Shown piece by piece: positions 1 through 12,000 of a DNA stretch of 64,000 nt. Within the stretch, counting starts at the first letter, position 1, and each line of letters begins with the position of its first letter. The DNA lies in the NCBI GenBank assembly GCA_002118135.1, contig BDIU01000313.1, positions 120,741 through 184,740 on the forward strand, given 5' to 3'. The translations under genes were made by a program, and so were the position numbers. The notes beneath the pieces were generated by a model. It saw nothing but the letters and a program-made list of their open reading frames with translations. It was not told the DNA's origin and did not search any database. Origin of the DNA: Trebouxia sp. TZW2008 (Eukaryota > Chlorophyta > Trebouxiophyceae > Trebouxiales > Trebouxiaceae).

Positions 1-3000
1 ATCCAGACTCGCAATTTGAGGGAGTTGCTCAGGAGGGTGAGAAGGTGCCTGAGTTTGATGCTGACTGGGGTTTGGAGACCCTGGTTCATGTGGGCGAGCA
101 CTGGATTGACAGCTTACTCAAGGTACACTTCACCTGCCCCTCCTTGGCTTGCATGTGCATAAGACTATTATGTTCTTTATGTTCATTGTCACGCATCTGC
201 AAAAGCCTTCACAGCCAATGCATAGAACTGATTACGATGACAGTATGCGCCTTGCATTCTCAGAAGCCAGTATGTATACATGGATGCGTCTCGTCTCCTA
301 CAGACTGCACGTTGACTTGATGTCTGCATGAGCCGCTTTTGAGTTACTGAGGCATCCATGTTCTTTGATTGAATGAAAGTTTGATTGAGTGGTATCGGGA
401 TGCAGGTGGGGCCAGATGGGGGCGACACCCCCCTGGTGAAGCTGTTTGAGTTCCTGGTGGCCTCCATGTGCCTGTTCCTCATCAGCGACAATGACCCTCT
501 GGAGCCCCGCAAACATGAGGTTACCCTCCTCCCACTCAACTCCCCTGCCCGACCCGCCTCTTCCCCCCTCTCCCACCACACCCCCTTCTTTGCAGTCTCT
601 GTCCTTCAGGCCGACCCCCTCTCCTGAGCTTTTACCCTTTCTACACGTCCTGTCAAGTTGCACCTTTTCCCCTTCTCCCATCCCGCCTCATTACCTTTAC
701 TTGCATCACCAGGATCTCATCTGCCCTAGGCTTGCCCCTGCCCCTGCACCTGCCCCTGCCCCTGCCCTTGCCCTTGCCCTTGCCCTTGCCCTTGCCCTTG
801 CCCTTGCCCTTGCCCTTGCCCTTGCCTGCGCCTGCCCCTGCCCCTGCCCCAGCCCCTGTCCCTGCCCCTTCTAGCCTTATCTCCCCTAGTTGCATTGGGG
901 TCAACCATTTGCTTGTGTTCTAGGCTCACAACCCCTTCCATGCACCAACCTGGATGTCTGTCTGTGCCAGGTGTATGAGGCCAGCCAGAGGCCAGGCACA
1001 GCCAGCAAGACTTGGTGGACTTTGCCTTTGGCACAGGCTCCCCACTCAGACACCCAGCTGTCACCCATTGTGGAGCGCAGTCTAGCAGTGCTCATCAAGC
1101 TGCTGCACTTGACCGACACCATCGCCTACAAGTGCATGACCCTGACTGCTGTCACCCTGTGGTAAGTCACAGCAACTTTGCAGCCCCAATAATGACTATG
1201 ATACTCTTCAGCAACTGTGATCTGACTTTCATGTTGGTTGGCAACATATGCATGACCCTGAATGCTAGAACCATGTGGAGAGCCACAACAGTGGTGGAGC
1301 GCAGCCTGGCAGTGCTCATCAAGCTGCTGCACTTGACCAACACCATTGCGTACAAGTGCATGACCCTGACTGCTGTCACCCTGTGGTAAGTCTCAGCAGT
1401 AGTGCAGCCCAGAGGGCGATGCCACCATACTGTCACACCTTTGCCTACAAGTGCATGACCTGTGATAAGTCACAGCAGTTGTGCAGCCTATCGGTGCTCA
1501 TCAAGCTGCTGCACTTGACTGACACCATCGCCTACAAGTGCATGACCCTGACTGCTGTTACCCTGTGGTAAGTAAGCCATTGTGTATCACTTCACTGACA
1601 CGATTGCCTACAAGTGCATGATCTCAACAGCTGTCAGTCTTTGGTAGATCACAACAGTTGTGCAGCCTGGCAGTGCTTATCAAGCTGCTGCACTTGACTG
1701 GCACCATTGCGCACAAGTGCACAACCCTGACTGCTGCCACCCTGTGGTAAGTGGCAGCAATCACTGTGTTTGGTTTGTCATTTCATCACTGACAGAAACA
1801 AACAGAAGGCAACCAAGATACACTGTGACAAGTGACAGCAACTGTTTTTGTGTCTATATGTGAAAAAGTGATAGGTGTAAGTAAGCAGCAATATCATTCT
1901 GAGACATATCTCAGCAACTGCAGCATGACTCTACATGGACACCACACACGTCTGGCCGATGAGTACAAGCAAACAATCACATCACAACTGCTGCAGTGGT
2001 TGATATTAGTGCTTACAATGTTTTGATTGCCATTACAGGAACTGCACAGTGCGGTCAGAGGCAGTAGAGCAGAGGGTGGTGGCAATGGGGGTGTGCGCAC
2101 CCCTGCTTGCTATCCTAGAGACCCCCCGCTGGCCCAACTGCCTCAGAGACTGTGCTGGGGGACTGCTACAGTCCCTTTCTGAGCGCTGGGACAATGTGCA
2201 GGCCATGGGCGGGCTCAGGTTGCCTTTCCTTGCCCTTCGCTGCCCTTTGCTTGCCATTCAAGACTCTACGTCTGCCTTTCGCTGCCTTTTACTTGCCTTC
2301 TCATTGACAACCGCTTTAGAGACTGTGCTTGGGCCCTGCTGCAGTCCCTGTCTGAGCACTAGGACAATGTGCAAGCCATGGCGGGCCTCAGGTTGGCTTG
2401 CCACGCCCTTTGCTGCCCTTTGCTTAACCTCACATGCCATGCACCGCCCTTTGCTGCCCTGTGTGATTCTTTCAGTGCTGTGTGCCTGCCTCTCATGTCG
2501 TACACCTGCCTTCACATGCCCTGATCTTGCTGACTTGTAGCAGATTGCAGGCCAGTCATGCAGGCAATGCTGACGCTGCCCAGCAGCAAGCAGCACCTGC
2601 TGAGCATGTTGTTTGTACCTGTCATCCTGATATGTCTATGCATTGGCACGCAGGCCATGCTGACTCTGCCCGGCGGCAAGCAGCCCCTGCTGCACATGTT
2701 GCATGTACCCTTCATCCTGATATGTGTGTGCATTGGGATGCAGGCCATGCTGACTGTGCTCTTCATTGGCATGCTGACATGTACTTTCTTGGTGAGCCAG
2801 CCATGCTAACACTGCTTGCCTTTATCATGCAGGCCATTTGTGCAGGCAATGCTGACACTGACCAGCAGTAAGCAGCCCCTGCTGGAGCTGCGGGGGGCCA
2901 GGGGGCTGGGGCGCATTGCCTTCAAGGCCCCCTTCTACTGCCCTGCTGCCAACCGCACTCTGCTGGAAACCAAGGCTGAGATCGCCCAGGCTGGAGGTGT

Positions 3001-6000
3001 CCTTGCCCTCATAGGTACACACGATAAACACAACACCCAATCAAGCATCAAACAGTTTGTCAGACAGACAGAGTCTGTCTATCTGCCTGCCTGCCTGCCT
3101 GCCTGCCCGCCTGCCTGCCCGCCTGCCTGCGTGCCTGCCTGTCAAGACTCACTGAGTGGAGTTAGAAATCCGGCCGCCTCTTGAAACAGGAGCATTGCTT
3201 GGGAGCTCAAGCAGGCTTCTTTTGCCACAGGGCTGGTGCAGCGTAGCAAAGGGCGGTACAACGTCCTGATACAAGGGGCAGCACTAGGAGGCCATACCCA
3301 CGTGCATTCGATGTACACTTGCCACTGTATTGACTGAATGCATAACAGCTGAAGCCTCCTTGCTACAGGGCTGGTGCAACGGTGCAAAGGGCGGTACGAC
3401 TTCCTGATACAAGGAGCAGCGCTAGCAGGCCGCACCCGCAGGCGCACCTTTGAGGGAGGTGAACAGCCCATGGAATATGAGAAGGACATGCGCAACACGC
3501 CTGCAGTGCTGGATGCCCTCACATGTGCTTTGGCAGCACTCTTGAATCTGTCTGTGCTCAAGGCAAATCAGGTGAGATCATGTGTCACATGGACTGGTCC
3601 ATTCTCAGTTGATTGGCTGATAGTGATGCAAGGCAAAACAGGTAAAACAACACAATTCCATATGCGTTCTTGAGTTTGCAGTCACCGTCGTGATTTGCTA
3701 CACCAAAGTTACAGACCTAGAATTCTGGACGCCCTCACATGTGCTTTGGCAGCTCTAATCAAGTTGTCCATGTTGAAGGCAAGTCAGGCATGATCATGTG
3801 CCTGATTTGCCTCTGAAGGATCACATGTGCTTTGGCAGCTCTCCTAAACTTTTTGGGCTCAAGGCCAACCAGGTAAGACTGTACACACTCAACCAGCCAC
3901 GTGGTTTGGGAGTCATGCACACACAGTCATGCTCTGCCCTCACACGTGCCTTAGCAGCTTTGCTGAACCTGTCTGTGCTTGCGGCAGATCAGGTGAGAGC
4001 ACATGCCACAACCCCAAATCAATTGCTCAGCTCTTGTCGACGTCAAATGCAAGTGACTTCTGGAGTTATATCTGCAAGTAACATCCACTTTTGTCATTTC
4101 TGATGATCTTGTTGCATAACACGTCGTTAAAGTTGCCAGAGTTGTCAAGTCTAGTTGAGCTCCCAGGATTGAATTGTTGTCAGTGAACTTGAAGATTTGC
4201 CATCAATTCCAGGAACTGAAACCGTGTTTTGGGCATGCAGGTGGCAATTGCGAAGCATGGCATGCAGACGCTGCTATCCGTCAACTACTACTTCACAGAC
4301 TTGCTGTCAAGTGGCGGGCTGATAGACAAGGAACCTGAGCAGAAGCTGGTGTGGCTGTGTGGAGGCATCCTGTCTAACATCGCTCTGCACCCAGACAACA
4401 GGTATATCTGCGTGAGGGCTTTGTACATGCTGCTATATATTGCTGTTGCCACCAGCTCTGGCTCAGGGCCCTGCCAATGCATCATGTGAAGCTTGCCTGA
4501 AGCCAGGGATGCATGTTGCCACTCATTTCTGAAATTTGGTATGCCAGCTTGGGTCCCTAGTCACAACAGCTTTGCATGCAAAGAGCAAAACCTGATTCAC
4601 ATGCAAGTTCAGATGTTGGAAACCTGGCAAGATAATCAGATGCAGATGCATGTTAGTGTATGCATTTGGGTGAGTTCACAAAATGGCCTAGCATGCATGT
4701 GACAAATCATCAGGCGTCAGAGCAACTGAAGATTCTTGACTGAAGGGATCAAGATGTTATGCAGGACTCGTTTCTACCGGGCCGAGCTACGTGGCACAGC
4801 TGCATGGGAACATGATCTGGAGCAAGGCTCGCCCCTAGGGCATTCTCAGTCGTCTGCAACCCTGGGGCAGTCCCGAACAGCTCTGGGGCAGTCTCAAACA
4901 GCCCTGGTGTCAGGGGTTCAATCCCTGCCCAGTTTGAGCCAGTCCAAATCTTTTGCTTCTGGTTTGCTGAAGCCAGAGGTTTCGTCCATGTCCGGTAGCA
5001 AGGCTTGGGGCAGTGCTAACTTTGTGAGGGCCCCTGATGGGACCCCCATCCTGCCCTCAGCCACTAGTGTCAGACCCAAGGCCAAGGTGATTCTTCTGCT
5101 TCCACCTTGTCTCTGTCATGTTCCTCTTGTTCAACTGGTCCATGTTCGACTTGCATCTTGGCTTTGTTGTGTGGAATCCGACTTGTATTCAAGCCAAACC
5201 TGTTGTCCATGCCTGGTAGCAAGGCGTAGGGCAGTGCCGACTTTGTGAGGGCCCCTGATGGGACCCCCATACTGCCCTCAGCCACTAGCGTTAGACTCAA
5301 GGCCAAAATGATTCCTTTTCTTGCACCTTGTGGCAGTCATCTCCCTCTTGTACCAGTGTTTAGCTAGTGGTTGCACTCCTTGCATCATGATTTTGACTTT
5401 TCTCTGTTCTTCTCTTGTTCAGGTGGCTCTTGCACTTGTTGCCACTTGTCTCTTGCCTCTTTTTCAACTTGTCCTTGGCCTTCATCTGCCGTGCCTGTCT
5501 TTCTGTCTTACTTGTTGTGTGCAATTGGTCCTTTGCATTGCTTGCCCTCTGGCTTTGTCATGTCCTTGCTCACGTCCAGGTGCAATGTTTCCCTCCCTGT
5601 CTTGCAATTTGCCTTCGTCAAACAGCATATGACTGCAACCATGTGTCATGCAGCTGCTGTTCTGCTAGACCACAGAAAAGACCTTGCAAGCAGGATCATT
5701 TGGGCCTTGCAAGCACGGTATCATCACCTGTGAAACATTGCAGCAGCACTGACTGCCGTCTGGTATGTGCAGGGTTTAGCGCAAGGCTTGGTGGAGAATG
5801 GTGACCAGAGATTGATGAATTTCACCTTGGGCCGCCCCACCATGCCATTGGATCGAGGTATTCATTACCATTTTGCTTGCAAAGAACACACAGTTGATCA
5901 ATGTCACTCAAAATGGGCTGCAAGGCTCGCCATCCAAAGTGAGCAACGATGCCTTGTGCTGCTTCTCAGTTATATCATTGCTTTTGGCGTCTTGTTCTTA

Positions 6001-9000
6001 GCGGTATCACTGCAGCTTGATCAGTTTGCAGATAGCAAGTCAAAGACGCTGCATGTGATGGACATAGATATCTTGCGTACATAGGCACTGGCAATTTCAG
6101 TCCATCTTATTCTACGAGACACAACTGCTGTGATGCTTGTACTTAGTTGATCAAAGCTGCTGGCATATGCAGAGGGGCTGGGCCAGACCAGCCCCAGGGC
6201 TATGGGCCAGACCATGTCAGCCTTCAAGCCAGGGGTGACAATGACTGGCACATCAATGGGAGCCGGTCTGCCTTTCAACGCCTTAGCGTTGCCTAGTCCA
6301 AGGGCAGCGAAAGGCTCTGCTGACATGGGCAACACCATGAGCAGCACAGGGCCTCGTGACTCACGAGCCAAGTTTCTGAAATGGTTCAACAGCTTGACTC
6401 CTAGGCAGCGGCACGAGAATGAACAGGAATTGCCTCAAGCTGAGCTTTCCAGGTAAGTCACCTTGTCAACCATGGCGAATTGCCCGCCATTCTTTTGGCC
6501 GTGTCAGAGCATGAAGCAGAGCTTGGCGTAATGAGAAAATGCAGCGAAGGCCAAAACCTGAATGTTTTACCACCACATGCATATCTACGGTGTCATTGCA
6601 GATTGCCAACTTTGTGCCAGTGCTTTTGCGCCAGTCACTTGTATAAGTCACATCTGGCTTCCAACCTGAACTTGCTTTACGCAGATTGATTGACGTTTAC
6701 AGGCCCAGCGCGGTGCGGGAATGGTTGGAGGACGAGCGCACAGGCATGAGATTCCTGAACCATCTGCTGTGTCGGCCTTTGAGGGATCTATGGACAGAGG
6801 ACCCCCCTGAGCTAAAGGCCAGGGCTGGGGCGGCTCGCTGGCGCCCCACAATCAGGTCTGCCCTTATCCCTGTCCCTGCCCCTGCCCCTGCTTTTTGCCC
6901 TGTGTTATGTGCGCTGTGTCGGCCTTTCAAGATCTGTGGACAGAGGAACCCCCTGAGCTGAAGGCCAGGGCTGAGGCTGCCGGTTGGCGCCCCACCATCA
7001 GGGTTGCCCCATCCCCTGTCCCTGCTCCTGCCCTGCCTGGAGCAGCACATTGCATAAAATTTTGTCAATGGGGCTGTCTTCAAATCGTGCCAACAAGCTG
7101 CCTTGCTTTTGTCCCTGCCTCTGCCCCTAGTCTTGCCCTTGCCCTTGCCCCTGCCCCCGCCCCTGTCATTGCTTTGTCTACCAAGGCGTTATGATGGCAT
7201 CATGTTGGACTGTATAGGTGATGTTCTGTCATACACATTTGTCAACCTGTGCTGTGTGGGTGCAGTGAGTACCACCTCACTTGGCATGTGCTTAGACCAT
7301 GTTCTGTGCATTGGTGCAGTCTGAATTGTGCTGTGTGGTTGCAGTGATTACCGGCAGTCTGAAGGCGCCATCATGTAAGATGTGCAGCTGTGTAAGGTGA
7401 TGCATTGTTGTGTGTGATCACTGAGTTGTGCTGTGTTGGTGCAGTGAGTACCGGCAGTCTGAGGGTACCATCATGTCAGCTGTGGCGCTGCGCCTGTTGA
7501 CTACAGACGCTCCTCATGAGACAACCCAAGATCTGGAAGCCTCTGCCCACATGCTGGCCACTGCAGGTACAGTTTGATCACTTGATTCAGCACTTGTTCA
7601 ATGCCATATCTGTGCACTGTGCACTGTGTATTCCAACATCACATGTGTGTGTGCGCTGTGGTATTGCAAGACCTTCTTTTGGCTCGCAACTAGGTCTCAG
7701 CATGCACAATTTGCTTACAGTTCACAATGGTCACTTTGCAAAGTTGAGTGTGTGTGCACTTCTAATCCAGAAAATAGACAATCATTGTAGCTGTTGAACC
7801 TGTGGGCAGAATTTGAAATGGTGCTCGGGCAATCTCATGCATCTGCTGATGCTGCAGGCAGCTTGGGTTTGTCAAGCTTCAGCAGTCATGAGAATAGTAC
7901 AGCAGCCCGGTCAGGGTTAGGGGTTATGGGTGGTGCAACCCTAGACCGCCCTGGCACCACACAGCGCAGCGGCGGCCGGGTGGCCATGACAGTGCTGAGA
8001 GGCCAGCAGCAGGCGGCGGCCACTGCTCTACCACAGCTGGGGGCATCTGAGCAGCTGCACAATGCACAGCATGTGGAAAGGCGCAGTCCTAGAAGCTCTC
8101 TCTTTGGCGCCAAGCAGGCAAGCATTGCCGAGCGTTATGCAGTAACAGCTGTGCTTGCTGATACCTAGCTGTCAAGTCAATGCAAGTCAACATCTGGATC
8201 AGCTGCAGGTCATCAAAGCCGTTACAGCGCATGGTGTCGGGACTTGTTGTGTCCATTTGCAGGACAGTACCTTGAAGGTTATCATGCCTTTGCAAAGCTC
8301 TGATGGTATCTGTTGATAATGGAGGGAGACAGACACCGCAACTTGTTGTGTCACCAACAGCATGCATGACATCAAATGGCTTTGACACTTGTGCAGAGTG
8401 CTGACGCTCTTGACTGTGTTGGTTGCAGGGAGAGGCAATGAGAGATATGATGGCGCCACAAAGGTCACCACTACTGCCTTTCATCAACGCAAAGGGGGCT
8501 CAGGGGCCCAGCCCGCCTCAAAGCACACCCGTAACTGAAGTGGATCGAGAGTCTTTGCAGAGATCTAATGAATTTTGCTGTTTTGCTTGCAGGGAGAGAC
8601 ACTAAATGTTGTGATGGTCCCTCAAAGGACACGCACCACCATAGAATTCCAGCAACCCCCCAAGGGAGCTCAGGGGGTTGGAGCCCTAACCCGCCTCAAG
8701 CACACCTGTATCTGAAAAGAACTCAGGGCCTCTGCAAAGAAGTAATGAACTTTGCTCTTTTGCTTGCAGGGAGAGACACTGAAGATTGTGATGGCCCCTC
8801 AAAGGACACGCACCACCATAGGCTTTGAACAGCGCCCCAAGGGGGCCCAGGGGGTTGGAGCCTTACCCCGCCTGACCCTCTTTGAGCATGTGACTGGTGC
8901 ACGTGTCCTGTCAGATTTATTCCCCTACTACCGCCTGCCTAATGGCAAAAAGGCATACTACTACTATGACGCTGGTGAGTCTACTGAGGGTCATTGCATA

Positions 9001-12000
9001 ACCATGCCAAGCAGCATGCTGCGCATGCTGAGCTCTGTTCTATGTTGACTGTCCAATATAATCAGTGTCCCTCAACACCTGATCAGTCACTTGACTGTAT
9101 AAGCGAGATGTTTTGGCTGCTGCAAGTGCTGATCAAATGATACTGAAGCGAGATACAAAAGTGCTGGATCCATTACCAAACTTCAATTGGGATTTTGCCA
9201 ACAAGCAAGATGAAAAGGCTCGATCAAGACAAGGCAATTGAAGATATCTGCAATGCAGGTGTTGTGGTCGATGAGGTGGAGGTGCTGCCAAGTGACCCAC
9301 CCCAACGCCCCACCTCTGTCCCCCAAGCCCTGCAGCAGAACATGCCCCTGGCCTCAGTAAGTTGGCTGTGCCTGCTGCGCCTGCTGTGCCTGCTCTGCTG
9401 TGCTGCGCCTGCTGTGCTGTGCTGCGCTACGCTGCTCCACTTCCTAGTCCCTCCAACAGAACATGCCCCTGGCCTCGCCTGTGCTGTGCTGTGCTGTGCT
9501 GTGCTGTGCTGTGCTGTGCTGTGCTGTGCTGTGCTGTGCTGTGCTCCTGCGAGCTGCAGGTTGTGCTAAAATGAAGCTGCAAACTTTCTTTCTGGCCTTT
9601 CCTGTGTGTGACACAAAGGCTGACAACGACACGTTTGAGCTGAACGCAGGTTTTGAACAGCCGCCAGGCAGTGCTTCACTATGCATAGTCTCATCTCCCA
9701 CTCAGAAGTCCTCTGACCAGCATGCAATGTTCTGCTCTGCCTTCAATGTTCACAAGATATAACACAATATCATGAGATGTCCGGTTGAACACAGGTGTTG
9801 AACAGCATTAGTAAGCCGCCAGGCAGTGCTCCCCCGTTCATCCCCTTCAAGCCAGTTCCCCGCCTGGTGCCCTTGCCCAAGAGGCATACCTTGCCTGTGC
9901 AGCAGCCCAACCGGTTCAAACTTTCAAATTTTGGCCACTTGCGGGAAGAGAATCTGCAGATGGTGCTGCTGGCTCGCCGCATCACTCAGCAGCTGGTGGA
10001 CGTCAGGTTTGTCCCCTGTCTTCTTTTGCCTTGCCTCTTGTACTTGAGTTTGCCTTATGTCCTTGTCCTTGTCCTTGTCCTTGTCCTCATCCCTGTCCTT
10101 GTCCTTGTCCTTGTCCCTGTCCCTGTCCTTGTTCTTGCCCGTGTCCTTGTCCGTGTTCTTGTTGTCAGTGTTCTTCTTGTTCTTCACTGCAGCTTGTGAA
10201 GTGCAGCGCTTCGTAGTGTGGGATTCTCTGCACAGCATGCCTGCTAAGTAACAAAGCAGCGACAGCACTGTTTGAAGCCTGAGCTGGTTACTGTTCAGAT
10301 CTGATGTACACAGCATCCTTTGTCAATGCTAGTGCATGTCATCAGAAACTTGCTGACTGATGTCATCAGAAGCTGGAGGGTAGAGCAGAGCGCCATCTAG
10401 CTTGCTGTTGACCTCAGGTCTGTCTGTGCGTCTGTGCAGGGAGGAGGACCTGGAAGCAAAAGAGGTACGGGAGGCCTGGAGGGTAGAGCAGAGCGCCATC
10501 TGGCGGCCAAGGTTGAGAGAAGCAGACTCACGGGGTTTCTGGGATACTGCGGCCTGCAGAGATCGGATGTTTGAGGCTGACTGGGCTAGAGCCTGTGGCA
10601 AGGAGAAGTTTGCCACCATGATGGCTAGAGAAAACAAGAACAGCAAGGTTAGTTGCTTTTTAATTGAAATGAGAAACTGCGAGCTGCTCCAGGGTCTCTG
10701 GTGCATTCTGCAATGGTTGAATGCCCAATGGCACTGTTGTGGCGTTTACACTTGCTGAGCGATGCACAGGTCTGTTGTGATCAGTTTGTGCCGTGGCCCA
10801 GCCCAAATCAGCTGCATGTGCAGAGCCCAGTGTATGAGAAAACATCAAGGAGATCCATGATGCTGTAAAGCAGCACTATGAGCTGATCAGCTCAGCATTC
10901 ACCTTGCACCCAGCAATACTTCCTTGCATTGGCCTTGCACTGCAGCAACACTGACTGCACGCCTTCCTGTGAGAAAACCATTGATTGTGCCGAGCCCAGT
11001 GGACGAGAAGGTAACCACCAAGGAGCTGCACGATGCTGTGAAGCAGCACTACATGAGCTCATCAACTCAGCTTTTGCCCAAAACTTGGCTGTACTGCCAT
11101 GCATTAGCACTTTCAGAAGCACCACTAGAGATATCAGTGACACTTTGACCGCGCGTGCAGAGCCCAATCGACGAGAAGGCAGCCATCAAGGAGGTCCATG
11201 ATGCTGTGAAGCAGCAATACAAACTCATAGACTTGGCTTTCATCTTCTACCCAACAGTACCGCCTTACATCTGCCTTGCACAGCAGCAGCACTGTCTGTA
11301 CGCCTTCCTCTAACAAATTGATTGATCGTGCAGAGCCCAGTGGATGAGAAAGCAGCAATCAAGGAGATCCATGATGCTGTGAAGCAGCACTATGAGCTCA
11401 TCAACTCAGCCTTCACCTTCTACCCAACTGGTACAAGCGCTGACGTCTTTCACATGGGCCTCAACAACTTCACTGCCATGCTGGAGGACTGCAAGGTGAG
11501 CACCATTGCTGTGACTACGCACACATGACACAGTTTTCATGTTAAATTATCATGCTCAGCTTCCAGGATTTGCATTAGATGCCTGCTGCTGCATGCCTTT
11601 GCTAAAGGAAGGTTTGCCAGTCAAGCCCTTTGGTCAAAAAGTTGAAGTTAATACACATTGCGTTGTTGCCACATATAAGTTAGATGGCTTGCACTGCACG
11701 TGCTGTTCTCGTGCTGGCAGTGCTGTGTGCAGGCATCTAATGCCAAGTCTCAGTATGTGCAGCGGACTGACTGTGACATGCTGTTTGTTGCTCGAGTACT
11801 GCCTGTATTGCTTGCATCTGATATGCTCATGCTGATGTTGATTTCAATGATGTTGATGTCATGGTAACCTTTTGTGCAGATTTCAGACGCAGAGTCTCAG
11901 TACGTGAGGTGGAGTGACTGTGATTCACGAATCATAATGGTCAACTATTGCCTGTACGGTGTAAGAAGAGTACTGCATGCAGTGTGCTCATGTCGGTGAT

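Noticed and set aside
653..904. Gly/Lys or Leu/Pro-repeat open frames on both strands
   Set aside because: Produced by the hexanucleotide microsatellite in an intron; not protein-coding.
9444..9701. Open frames with Ser-Thr-Ala-Gln-His or Cys-Ala-Val-Leu repeats
   Set aside because: Translation of the (GTGCT)n repeat inside an intron.
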